Assembly (NCBI GenBank): GCA_045123995.1
Contig: JBGVKY010000026.1
Span: 307,402-371,401 of the forward strand
DNA length: 64,000 nucleotides
Source: HGM11501 sp045123995
Lineage (GTDB): Bacteria > Bacillota > Clostridia > CAKSNL01 > HGM11501
Reading direction: 5' to 3'
The notes under the pieces are model-generated. The model was not told the DNA's origin. It worked only from the letters and a program-made list of their open reading frames with translations, and did not search any database. The position numbers were made by a program, and so were the translations under genes. Below are positions 38,581 to 46,799 of this stretch, piece by piece (position 1 is the first letter of the stretch; each line of letters starts with the position of its first letter).

Positions 38581-40272
38581 TCATTCTTTTCCTATTAAGT
38601 TTCTCTTTATCTTGTTTGAGGAATTTTTAATAAATTCCTTATCTCTTATCTTGACATCTGCCATCTGCTTATACTTCGGGAAGGATGCTAAAGCAGTGTC
38701 AATATCATTCATGATATATTTCTTCATGTCATCAGTTTCTATTGCCTTTGCAAGTTCTTCATCTAAAAATACCTCTGCCATCAATGAAGCTTCCTGCCCG
38801 TTTTCGTCCTTTATGGAATAAACAACAACTTCCTTTATGTAGGGGATATTTCCAATCTTTTCTTCCAGTTCCTCAGGATAGATATTTTTACCGTTGGTTA
38901 AAACAATCATGTTCTTTTTACGTCCGGTAATCTTAAGTCTGCCTTCGGGGTCAAGCATACCATAGTCACCTGTTGCAAACCATCCGTCCTTTAATGCCTC
39001 TTCTGTAAGATCGGGACGCTTATAGTAGCCCAACATTACGTTATCGCCCTTAACACAGATTTCACCGATACCCTCGTCTGTTACATCCAGAAGTTTCATC
39101 TCCAAGCACGGAAGCACAAATCCAACAGTTGTGCAGTCATTATGCTCTCTTCTGTTAACAGCGATTAAGGGAGAACATTCGGAAATACCGTAGCCGTTCA
39201 TAAGGAAAATTCCGATGCTGTCGAAAAATTTTCCAAGCTCCGGACGAACAGGAGCACCGCCACAGATAAGCTTAAAAAGATTTCCGCCGAAGGACTGGTG
39301 AATTGATTTAAAGAGCTTCCTTCTAAGGTCAATGCCGAATTTTCTTAAGAAATTACTTACCTTAATGAGAACTTTAAGCGCCTTATCCTTGCCGCCTTCT
39401 TTAGCTGCTGCCCAAATTTTCTTATAGAAAAGCTCCGCAAAAGCAGGAACTATATACATATAGTCAGGCTTGAATTCCTGCATGTTTTTAAGTACCTGGG
39501 TAAGCTTCGCATTTATGCACATGGTTGCATGACCATGGATACCAACTAATATTCCGGGAACCGCCTCATATGTATGATGGAAAGGAAGAACCGCAAGCTC
39601 AACAGTAGAAATACTGGAAACCTGCATTCCGTAATAAATCATTGAGCAAAGGTTGTGCTCGGAAAGCATAACACCCTTGGGGTCTCCTGTGGTGCCTGAT
39701 GTATAGATAAGCATCTTAAGCACATTCTGATCGCCCTGCATAGAGGTATAGCTTCTGTCCCCTTCTTCATAGAGCTTTTTGCCCTTTTCAAGGAACTTTT
39801 TATAGGATAAGAATTTACCCTCATCCTCTTCCCTTTCAAAGCCGATGAAATATTTGATGTTTGTAAATTCTGCTTCCTTTTCGTGGAAAATTTCCTCGAA
39901 CCTGGGAGCGTAGAAAATAACCTCACTGTCAGAATTATTTACAACTCTTACCATATCGTCAATGGGCATTTCCTTGTCAATGGGAACAAATACACCCTCG
40001 GACATGAGCATTGCAAGGTATGTACAAATCCAGTCGTAGCTGTTTTCGCCTGTGGTTGCAACGTGCTTTGTTGCCATACCGATAGAAGACAATGCAGTAC
40101 CTAAATAATCAACTGTTTTGCGGAACTCATTATATGAAACACTCTTTATGTCTTTTCCGTCTCTCCACTTATATAAGGGCTTATCTCCACAAGCGGCAAC
40201 CGCCTTGTTAAGCATGTCTTTAATTGAGTCAAATTTTTCAACTTCGTTAAGCTTTAAATTTATTTTTCCCAT
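38581..40272 (-). CDS. AMP-dependent long-chain acyl-CoA synthetase-like enzyme
   Basis: A 563-residue ANL-superfamily adenylating enzyme. 'LIYTSGTTGDPKGVMLSE' (about 188-205) is the phosphate-binding A3 loop, 'NGYGISECSPL' (about 355-365) the A5 motif, 'GWFATGDYGMLD' the A7 motif and 'GRKKNMIVLTNGKNIYPEE' the A8 hinge plus start of the C-terminal lid. It should activate a fatty acid to acyl-AMP and then acyl-CoA. The start is the ATG at 40272 behind GGAGG; the open frame reaches 36 codons further without a site and across the promoter. It is a single-gene unit. Confidence 0.88.
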   Translation of the reverse strand: MGKINLKLNEVEKFDSIKDMLNKAVAACGDKPLYKWRDGKDIKSVSYNEFRKTVDYLGTALSSIGMATKHVATTGENSYDWICTYLAMLMSEGVFVPIDKEMPIDDMVRVVNNSDSEVIFYAPRFEEIFHEKEAEFTNIKYFIGFEREEDEGKFLSYKKFLEKGKKLYEEGDRSYTSMQGDQNVLKMLIYTSGTTGDPKGVMLSEHNLCSMIYYGMQVSSISTVELAVLPFHHTYEAVPGILVGIHGHATMCINAKLTQVLKNMQEFKPDYMYIVPAFAELFYKKIWAAAKEGGKDKALKVLIKVSNFLRKFGIDLRRKLFKSIHQSFGGNLFKLICGGAPVRPELGKFFDSIGIFLMNGYGISECSPLIAVNRREHNDCTTVGFVLPCLEMKLLDVTDEGIGEICVKGDNVMLGYYKRPDLTEEALKDGWFATGDYGMLDPEGRLKITGRKKNMIVLTNGKNIYPEELEEKIGNIPYIKEVVVYSIKDENGQEASLMAEVFLDEELAKAIETDDMKKYIMNDIDTALASFPKYKQMADVKIRDKEFIKNSSNKIKRNLIGKE

Positions 40273-40302
40273 ATAAAAACCTCCAACATAATAACTGCTA
40301 TT

Positions 40303-40331
40303 ATTATACATCATTTCCAATACTATGTCAA
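40303..40331 (-). promoter_or_regulatory. Sigma-A promoter of the acyl-CoA synthetase gene
   Basis: -35 TTGACA (40326-40331), 17-base spacer, -10 TATAAT (40303-40308), minus strand. Confidence 0.85.
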
Positions 40332-40373
40332 TAGATTTGAAGAAAAATGAGCTTTTACGGTGATACACTTTCC

Positions 40374-40402
40374 TTGACAATAATTTCCTGATATTATATA
40401 AT
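40374..40402 (+). promoter_or_regulatory. Sigma-A promoter of the SLH protease gene
   Basis: -35 TTGACA (40374-40379), 17-base spacer, -10 TATAAT (40397-40402): full consensus. Confidence 0.88.
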
Positions 40403-40439
40403 TATACTTGACAAAATTAAATTAACGGAGCGTGATTTT

Positions 40440-42509
40440 GTGAAAAAAATTATATCTTTATTTATGGTATCTGTGATACTTTTATCACTTGCCGTACTGC
40501 CTGCAAATGCGGCTTATGTGTTCATCTCAAAAGATACCTACAAAAATCAGTTTTCTGATGTTTCTGAAAGCGACTGGTTTTTTGAATACGTCAAAGCTTC
40601 CTTTGAGTTCGGGCTCATGAAAGGCAGCTCTGACACCACTTTTTCTCCCGCTTCAAATTTAACCTTGGCTGAGGCAATTACAATTGCCTCAAGAATCCGC
40701 AGTTTATATACAACCGGGAATGAGCTTTCCGTATATACTGTCGGCGACGAAGCCTGGTATATTCCCTATGTTCGCTATGCTATAGATAACGGAATGATTG
40801 GATCTGAAAAGCAGGATTATAATGCACTGGCAAAACGAAGCGACGTAGCAAAGCTTTTTGCAAGAGCTCTTCCGCAAGAAGCTTACAGTGTAACAGCGGA
40901 ATATCCCGATAATTCAATTCCCGATGTTCCCATGACCGCAAGCTATTCAGGCGAGGTTTATAAGCTCTACCGTGCAGGAATTCTTTCGGGAAGTGACCAG
41001 GCAGGAACCTTTAATCCCGAAAGTCCTATAACCAGAAGCGAAATTGCAACTATCTGTGTAAGAATTGCAAATCCCGAAAAACGTATACATAAATCCATCG
41101 TTAAGGCCCCCGAGGCTGTTCCCGAGAAAAAGGAACTTACTGCAGAGGAAATATCAGAAAAATGCGCAGAGGCAGTATTTTATATAGAAACCTACTACCG
41201 TAACGGGAAAATAAAAGGCAGCGGTTCCGGCTTTTTCATTTCAGAAGACGGCTATGCCCTTACCAATCACCATGTAGTGGCTGATACAGGATATATCGAA
41301 ATCACTCTCTTAAACGGCAAAAAATATCACGGCGCTACCGTTGGTTACTTAAACAAAAACAACTTAAAGCTTGTGGATTTCGATGCCGACAGAGATCTGG
41401 CTCTTTTAAAAATTGACGATGGTACATTCCCCTATATAGAAATCGGCGATTCTAAAAATATAAAACAGGGTCAGAAGGCTTACGCCCTTGGAAGTCCTAT
41501 GGGTCTTCAGAATACATTAAGCCAGGGAATTATTTCCCAACCCAAACTTACGGATGTTTATCCTGTTCCCCTTATACAGATTTCCGTTCCCATCGCACAC
41601 GGCAGCAGCGGCGGTGTTCTTTTGAATTCTTATGGTCAGGCTATCGGTGTAACAACCGGTGGTATAGGATCTGCAGCTGCCGATTTAAACTGGGCAGTTC
41701 CCATACACGAAGCAGAAAGTCTCAGAAAAACAGTATTTAATCCTAAAACGGAAAAGCTGGATTCCTTCGGTATAAGTCATCATTATGTTGGTCCCTGTGA
41801 TTATGCCACCTACCCCTATGCCAAAGTTCCTGATTTCGGAGAATTCTCAGGAGTCAAGCTTGTGGACAGCGGTACGGATCTCACACGCGGATTATATAAG
41901 TATGATTATTTCGATTTTCACGATGCTTTTGAGTATGATGCCGGAACAAACTACTCTCTCACGATTTTGCAATATCCCCAGGCTCTTAAATTATACGGTT
42001 TTGAGCTCGTAGACAAAGAGGATAACGACGATGAGCGTTATAAGGAATACCATTATACCAACGGCTACTTGGATTTGGAATTTTTGGTATATTACAACCG
42101 CGACAGTGATCTGGATGTAGGTATTTACGTGTATTATGAATACCATACTGTTTACTACGAAGAGAAGGATTATCCTGAGATTATGGACTTCGGCTGGTTT
42201 GCGGAAATGGATTTCAAGTGGGATCCTGAACCCGCGACCTCCAATAACAACAACTATCTGTTCTTCTATTACGACACCGAAGGTTGCAGCGATTCTTACC
42301 TCATGTACTGTCTCAATGAATATATGGACTATTTAGGTTCCATAGGCTATAATTATATGGTTCCGAAAAACGGAAATGCCTCCCCCCATATTACATCAGT
42401 AAAGGATACTGAATTGCGAAAATTTGAAAATCGTAAAGACGGCTCGGCTGTTGGAATATGTCTTGAAAAGAAAGACGGTTATATAGCAATAATTCTTCAA
42501 GAAATATAA
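40440..42509 (+). CDS. SLH-anchored trypsin-like serine protease with tandem unnamed C-terminal domain
   Basis: A 689-residue surface protein. The signal peptide (1-24, ending PANAA) is followed by S-layer homology repeats (about 38-220: 'FSDVSESDWFFEYVKASFEFG', cut as FSDVSESDWFFEYVKAS; then 'AWYIPYVRYAIDNGMI' and 'YKLYRAGILSGSDQAGTFNP') that bind secondary cell-wall polymer. A DegP/HtrA-like protease domain spans about 240-435, with His in 'TNHHVV' (about 276), Asp in 'DADRDLALLK' (about 316) and Ser in 'GSSGG' (about 387). No PDZ domain follows; instead two related segments start near 457 and 577, each opening with a YP..DFG.F pattern. Start GTG after GGAG. Confidence 0.87.
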   Translation: MKKIISLFMVSVILLSLAVLPANAAYVFISKDTYKNQFSDVSESDWFFEYVKASFEFGLMKGSSDTTFSPASNLTLAEAITIASRIRSLYTTGNELSVYTVGDEAWYIPYVRYAIDNGMIGSEKQDYNALAKRSDVAKLFARALPQEAYSVTAEYPDNSIPDVPMTASYSGEVYKLYRAGILSGSDQAGTFNPESPITRSEIATICVRIANPEKRIHKSIVKAPEAVPEKKELTAEEISEKCAEAVFYIETYYRNGKIKGSGSGFFISEDGYALTNHHVVADTGYIEITLLNGKKYHGATVGYLNKNNLKLVDFDADRDLALLKIDDGTFPYIEIGDSKNIKQGQKAYALGSPMGLQNTLSQGIISQPKLTDVYPVPLIQISVPIAHGSSGGVLLNSYGQAIGVTTGGIGSAAADLNWAVPIHEAESLRKTVFNPKTEKLDSFGISHHYVGPCDYATYPYAKVPDFGEFSGVKLVDSGTDLTRGLYKYDYFDFHDAFEYDAGTNYSLTILQYPQALKLYGFELVDKEDNDDERYKEYHYTNGYLDLEFLVYYNRDSDLDVGIYVYYEYHTVYYEEKDYPEIMDFGWFAEMDFKWDPEPATSNNNNYLFFYYDTEGCSDSYLMYCLNEYMDYLGSIGYNYMVPKNGNASPHITSVKDTELRKFENRKDGSAVGICLEKKDGYIAIILQEI

Positions 42510-42542
42510 AAAAGATACCGCCCGATGGGCGGTATCTTTTTA
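42508..42542. terminator. Bidirectional terminator
   Basis: GATACCGCCC/GGGCGGTATC stem with a GAT loop, flanked by A and T runs; shared by the SLH protease and thiT. Confidence 0.9.
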
Positions 42543-43169
42543 TATGGCTTTTGATTTTTTAAGGGCGGTGTAGATAAATGGAATTACAGCCGCGGTTATG
42601 ATTATTTCGGGAATCATATAAAGTCCGTTATAGATTACAGAATAGATAAATGCTAAAAGATTGCCGGAAAAGGCATTTAATATTTTCTCGCCGAAAGCAT
42701 AAAATCCCTCCTGAGAGAAAAACCACTCAGCATAGCTTCCCCAGAGAATATATCCTGATAATATATGAGCAAGGTATCTTAATGCAGTGGTAAATAAAGC
42801 GCCCAGGGATGCTGCCGCACTTTTGTTTTTAAGCTTTTTCATAAAAATCCCCGAAAATCCCAAAACAGTATAGGCCAATGTGTAATCAAGGAAACACATT
42901 AAAATTGCTTTTCCCAAAACCATCTGGTCTTCACCGGGCAAAAATGCAGCACTTATGGTGGAAGCCCCCAAAAACATTTGAAGAACACTGAAAGCGAAAG
43001 CTGAAATAAGACCTTCCTTGGTTCCGTATATAACGGCAATAAGGCAAATGGGCATCATTGATGCCAGGGTTATTCCTCCGCCAAAGGGCAGTGCAAAGGG
43101 CTGGATTACCGAAAGCACCGTTCCTAAAGCTATCAGCATGGCACACACAACAATTTTTTTAGTTTTCAT
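42540..43169 (-). CDS. thiT: Energy-coupled thiamine transporter S component ThiT
   Basis: A 209-residue membrane protein with six helices, the substrate-capture unit of an ECF transporter for thiamine. 'LRYLAHILSGYILWGSYAEW' (near residue 130) is the ThiT thiamine-binding signature. The energising EcfA/EcfT proteins are not in the window. The start is the ATG at 43169 behind AAGGA. A TPP riboswitch and attenuator precede the gene, which confirms the thiamine assignment and explains its regulation: TPP binding should favour the terminator. Confidence 0.93.
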   Translation of the reverse strand: MKTKKIVVCAMLIALGTVLSVIQPFALPFGGGITLASMMPICLIAVIYGTKEGLISAFAFSVLQMFLGASTISAAFLPGEDQMVLGKAILMCFLDYTLAYTVLGFSGIFMKKLKNKSAAASLGALFTTALRYLAHILSGYILWGSYAEWFFSQEGFYAFGEKILNAFSGNLLAFIYSVIYNGLYMIPEIIITAAVIPFIYTALKKSKAI

Positions 43170-43243
43170 TTTAATCCTTCTTTCTTTTTTTGCAAAAGGC
43201 ATTGAAAGATTTTATAGTAGCTTTCATTTTGCCGGGCCCTGAC

Positions 43244-43277
43244 AAAATAAAAAGCTGCATCCCAAAAGGATACAGCC
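43244..43277 (-). terminator. Attenuator terminator of the TPP riboswitch
   Basis: GCTGTATCC/GGATGCAGC stem (one G-U) with a short T loop and a T-rich run on the minus strand, between the aptamer and thiT. Confidence 0.82.
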
Positions 43278-43285
43278 AAAAAGCT

Positions 43286-43385
43286 AAGCTATTATCCCTT
43301 CGTTGGCATTACCCAAATCAGGTTATACGGGTCTAAGCGGCAATACGCTTACTCTCAGCTCGTATGCACGAGCTCCCCCTTTTGC
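43286..43385 (-). promoter_or_regulatory. TPP riboswitch (THI element)
   Basis: The minus strand carries the conserved aptamer pieces in order: GGGGGAGC, GCTGAGAG, ACCC, ACCTGATTTGGGTAATGCC and GAAGGGA. Together with the downstream terminator and thiT this is a thiamine-pyrophosphate-responsive transcriptional OFF switch. Confidence 0.95.
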
Positions 43386-43392
43386 TAAGACC

Positions 43393-43420
43393 ATTATACT
43401 ACAAAAAATTCCTTTGTCAA
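43393..43420 (-). promoter_or_regulatory. Sigma-A promoter of the thiT riboswitch transcript
   Basis: -35 TTGACA (43415-43420), 16-base spacer, -10 TATAAT (43393-43398), minus strand. The -35 overlaps the last codons and stop of the pdxR-like gene. Confidence 0.8.
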
Positions 43421-44463
43421 GTATTTTTCATTTTTCTTCTCATTCTGTTTAAATGCCTTTCAAAATCTCCGCTTTTGATAAACTCCGCTAAAATCTGCTG
43501 ATCTAAAACAGGAACGGTGCAGGAAAAGTCGCCCAAAAGCTCATCGTAATTTTTTGAAAGACTACGGGGCAGAATCATATATCCCATTCGCATAGAGGGA
43601 GAAAGGCTTTTTGAAAAGGTGTTTATGTAAATAACGTTTTTTCCTCCCTCTAATGAATAAAGAGTTTTTGCACCTTGCCCTTTTTTGAAAAACTCGCTGT
43701 TAAAATCGTCCTCAATAATATAACCACCGCCCTTTGACCACTTAAGGTATTCGTATCGCTTTTGAAGAGAGGTAGTAACTCCCGTAGGATAGCTTGAAAA
43801 TGGTGTTACGTGAAGAACGTCCATATCGGAGTTTTTAAGGGCTTCGCTTTCAATTCCATCAGAGCCCATTTTGAGCTTTCTTATTTTTACACCCATGCCC
43901 TCGTACACCTTTTCAATTCGGTGATAAGAAGGATTTTCAATCCCGTAAATTTTATCCCTGCCCAATATTTTAACTGCCGTTTCATAAAGCTGTTCCGCAC
44001 CTGATCCTATTATTATATCACAAGGCTGGGCAACCATTTCCCTGTATCTCAAAAGATAGTCAGAAATGGCGTTTCTTAAAACCGCACACCCTTTTGAGGG
44101 AGATTTATAAAAAAGCTTTTCCCCCTTTTCGGAAATCAGCTTTCTTACGGTTTTGAACCACAGGGAATATTCAAAGTCCATATCCTTTTTTTCCTCTTCT
44201 TCAGAAAGATAATTTATCATTATCCTTTCACTTATATTAGTGTGGGGCAAAATGTCTATATCCGCTACAAAGTATCCTCTTTTTTCCCTTGACACTATAT
44301 ACCCCTCGTCGATTAAAAGAGAGTATGCCGCCTCAACGGTGATGACACTGACACCCTCCCTATCCGCCACAACTCTTTTAGATGGCATCTTGTCTCCGCT
44401 TTTATATTCTCCCTGTATTATTTTTTCTTTCACTTTATTGTAAAGCTCTAAATACTTTTTCAT
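43417..44463 (-). CDS. pdxR: MocR/PdxR-family regulator (GntR HTH plus aminotransferase-like domain), C-terminally truncated
   Basis: A 348-residue fusion of a GntR winged helix (1-70, 'SGDKMPSKRVVADREGVSVI') and a PLP-binding aminotransferase-fold domain (about 100-348). The Schiff-base lysine is in 'TFSKSLSPSMRMGYM' and the pyridine-binding Asp in 'IIEDDFNSEF'. PdxR proteins sense PLP and control vitamin B6 genes; pdxY stands divergently next to it. The family is usually about 450-480 residues: here the frame stops at 'MRRKMKNT', where others continue with a C-terminal small domain of about 100 residues. The stop lies inside the thiT promoter, so this is either a natural short form or a gene shortened by rearrangement. 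Confidence 0.82.
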   Translation of the reverse strand: MKKYLELYNKVKEKIIQGEYKSGDKMPSKRVVADREGVSVITVEAAYSLLIDEGYIVSREKRGYFVADIDILPHTNISERIMINYLSEEEEKKDMDFEYSLWFKTVRKLISEKGEKLFYKSPSKGCAVLRNAISDYLLRYREMVAQPCDIIIGSGAEQLYETAVKILGRDKIYGIENPSYHRIEKVYEGMGVKIRKLKMGSDGIESEALKNSDMDVLHVTPFSSYPTGVTTSLQKRYEYLKWSKGGGYIIEDDFNSEFFKKGQGAKTLYSLEGGKNVIYINTFSKSLSPSMRMGYMILPRSLSKNYDELLGDFSCTVPVLDQQILAEFIKSGDFERHLNRMRRKMKNT

Positions 44464-44494
44464 CTGGTTATATATTTTTCTCCTTTTTTGGGTA

Positions 44495-44523
44495 TTTACA
44501 TATTATCAGTTACGAATTATACT
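44495..44523 (+). promoter_or_regulatory. Sigma-A promoter of pdxY
   Basis: -35 TTTACA (44495-44500), 17-base spacer, -10 TATACT (44518-44523). Its -10 overlaps that of the opposite promoter. Confidence 0.7.
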
Positions 44524-44544
44524 ACAAAAAAACAAAGTTGTAAA
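44516..44544 (-). promoter_or_regulatory. Sigma-A promoter of the pdxR-like gene
   Basis: -35 TTTACA (44539-44544), 17-base spacer, -10 TATAAT (44516-44521), minus strand; shares four bases with the pdxY -10, so the two promoters should exclude each other. Confidence 0.7.
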
Positions 44545-44555
44545 GGAGTATTTTC

Positions 44556-45386
44556 ATGAGCTATAAAAGATTACTTACAGTTCAGGATATATCATGCGTG
44601 GGTCAGTGTTCCCTGACAGTGGCACTTCCCATTATTTCCGCCTGCGGAATTGAAACAGCCGTTCTCCCATCTGCTGTGCTTTCAACACATACAGCAGGAT
44701 TTTCCGGCTTTACTTTCCGCGACCTTACAGATGACATTCCCAAAATCCGCGAGCATTGGGAAAAGGAAAAAATCACTTTCGATGCCATATACACAGGTTA
44801 TTTGGGAAGTATAAAGCAGATTGACTATGTAACAGATATTTTTTCCTCCCGTGCCAAGGAAAATGCAGTAAAAATTGTTGATCCTGCCATGGCTGACGGT
44901 GGAAAGCTTTACTCCATTTTTGACGATGCCTATGCAAAGAAAATGCTTACTCTTTGCGTAAAGGCAGACTATGTTCTTCCCAACATCACAGAAGCTTGCT
45001 TTATGACAGACACAGAGTATAAAACTACATACGACAGAGAATATATAGACCTTCTTATCGGAAGACTTGTTGACGCAGGCTGTAAAAACATAATACTTAC
45101 CGGCGTTTCCTATAAAGAAGGCACAACCGGAGTAGTTGTTTTCGAAAACGGCAAGTATTCTTATTATGAGCATTCACTTCTTCCGAATAGCTGCCACGGA
45201 ACAGGCGACATCTTTGCATCTGCCTTTTCAGGGGCTCTCCTTAACGGAAAGGACGCATATACCGCTTCAAAAATTGCGGCAGATTATACCGTCCTTTGCA
45301 TAGAAAGAACCCAAAAGGAAGACAATCACTGGTATGGTGCGGCATTTGAGCCTGTACTTTATAAGCTCTGTGAAATGCTTAAATAA
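44556..45386 (+). CDS. pdxY: Pyridoxal/pyridoxamine kinase
   Basis: A 276-residue ribokinase-superfamily enzyme that phosphorylates vitamin B6 vitamers to feed PLP. 'VQDISCVGQCSLTVALPI' at the N-terminus and 'PSAVLSTHTAGFSGF' (about 39-53) are typical of the clostridial pyridoxamine kinases. 'CHGTGDIFASAF' (about 214-225) holds the anion hole and the catalytic Asp. The ribosome site AAAGGAG precedes the ATG. It is divergent from the pdxR-like regulator across a 92-base gap with overlapping promoters, so control by that regulator is likely. Confidence 0.9.
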   Translation: MSYKRLLTVQDISCVGQCSLTVALPIISACGIETAVLPSAVLSTHTAGFSGFTFRDLTDDIPKIREHWEKEKITFDAIYTGYLGSIKQIDYVTDIFSSRAKENAVKIVDPAMADGGKLYSIFDDAYAKKMLTLCVKADYVLPNITEACFMTDTEYKTTYDREYIDLLIGRLVDAGCKNIILTGVSYKEGTTGVVVFENGKYSYYEHSLLPNSCHGTGDIFASAFSGALLNGKDAYTASKIAADYTVLCIERTQKEDNHWYGAAFEPVLYKLCEMLK

Positions 45387-45396
45387 AAAACAATAT

Positions 45397-45434
45397 AAAA
45401 AAGATGTAAAGCAAAATTTGCTTTACATCTTTTG
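45397..45434. terminator. Bidirectional terminator after pdxY
   Basis: AGATGTAAAGCAAA/TTTGCTTTACATCT stem with A and T flanks, between pdxY and uxaC ends. Confidence 0.85.
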
Positions 45435-45437
45435 TTT

Positions 45438-46799
45438 TTAGAATTTAAAGTATTCCTTTGCATTATAGTAGCTTACGCCTTCTATAATTTTCTTTAAGGA
45501 TTCCTTATCGTTGGGGTATTCCCCATCTTCTACCCACTGACCTACTAAATTACAGAGTATTCTTCTGAAGTATTCGTGTCTGGGATAGGAAACGAAACTT
45601 CTGGAGTCTGTGAGCATACCTATAAATCTTCCGAAAAGACCCAGGTTTCCAAGGGCTGTCATTTGTGCAACCATACCGTCTCTGTTATCGTTGAACCACC
45701 ATCCTGAACCGAACTGGATTTTTCCGGGTGTGGGTGACTTCTGGAAGTTACCCAGCATTGTTCCTAAAACATAGTTATCCTTGGGATTTAAGGTATATAA
45801 AATTGTTTTGGGAAGTACATCTTCATATTCCAAATTATTCAAGAACTGAGAAAGCTTTTCTGCTATACAAAGGTCGTTGATGGAGTCAAAGCCTGTATCC
45901 GCGCCTAACTTTTCATACATCTTTCTGTTGTTGTTACGAAGTGCACCGATATGAAGCTGCATACACCAGTCACGCTTTGCATATTCAGCGGCACAGTGCT
46001 TTAATACAGCAGTCTTATAAATGCTTATTTCCTCTTCGGTAAGTTCTCCACCGTTAACTCTCTTTTCAAACACAGCCTTGGCATCGCCCAGTCCGAAAGG
46101 CACATATTCAAGGCCATGGTCAGAAAGGCGGCAGCCTACGGAGTGGAAGAATTCTATCTTTTCGCTTAAGAAAGAAAGAACTTCCTCATAGGTCTTTACA
46201 TTAGCCTGCTCCAGATAAGGCATGAAAGTATCTTTTCCTATTTCCACAATTTTATCGGGGCGGAATGTAGGAAGAATTTTTGTAGAAAAACCGCTTAAAG
46301 CCTTGTGATATTCAAGAGAATCTACCGGGTCATCTGTCGTGCATATGATTTCAACATTGGATTTCTTTATAAGTGACTGGGCAGAAAAATCATCTCTTTC
46401 CAAAAAAGAGTTACACTTTTCCCAGATCTTCTTCGCATTTTTTTCTGTGAGTGGCTCATCAACATCAAAATATCTCTTAAGCTCTAAATGTGTCCAGTGA
46501 TATAAGGGATTTCCTATTAAAAGAGGCATAGTGGATGCCCATTTAACCCACTTTTCATAATCTGAACTTTCTCCTGTTATATCGTCTTCCGCTACACCGT
46601 TGGAGCGCATCTGACGCCACTTATAATGGTCTCCTCCCAAAAACAACTCATATGTACTTTTAAATTTGTAATCCTCCGCTATCATCTTGGGAACAAGATG
46701 ACAATGGTAGTCAATTATAGGTAAATCCTTGGCAAATTCCTCATAAAGACGTAATCCCGTCTTATTTTTAATCATAAAGTCTCTTTTGATAAAACTCAT
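45438..46799 (-). CDS. uxaC: Glucuronate (uronate) isomerase
   Basis: A 453-residue TIM-barrel metal-dependent isomerase that converts D-galacturonate to D-tagaturonate (or D-glucuronate to D-fructuronate). 'IIDYHCHLVPKMIAED' (28-43) is the metal-binding start of the barrel, 'CTTDDPVDSLEYH' a conserved active-site stretch, and 'LTDSRSFVSYPRHEYFRRI' (near residue 395) the C-terminal signature. It is the last gene of the uxaBAC unit and overlaps uxaA by four bases. Confidence 0.95.
   Translation of the reverse strand: MSFIKRDFMIKNKTGLRLYEEFAKDLPIIDYHCHLVPKMIAEDYKFKSTYELFLGGDHYKWRQMRSNGVAEDDITGESSDYEKWVKWASTMPLLIGNPLYHWTHLELKRYFDVDEPLTEKNAKKIWEKCNSFLERDDFSAQSLIKKSNVEIICTTDDPVDSLEYHKALSGFSTKILPTFRPDKIVEIGKDTFMPYLEQANVKTYEEVLSFLSEKIEFFHSVGCRLSDHGLEYVPFGLGDAKAVFEKRVNGGELTEEEISIYKTAVLKHCAAEYAKRDWCMQLHIGALRNNNRKMYEKLGADTGFDSINDLCIAEKLSQFLNNLEYEDVLPKTILYTLNPKDNYVLGTMLGNFQKSPTPGKIQFGSGWWFNDNRDGMVAQMTALGNLGLFGRFIGMLTDSRSFVSYPRHEYFRRILCNLVGQWVEDGEYPNDKESLKKIIEGVSYYNAKEYFKF

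Noticed and set aside
44682..45173. 163-residue minus-strand ORF opposite pdxY
   Set aside because: It is a mirror frame of a clearly real kinase and lacks start signals or a recognisable family.
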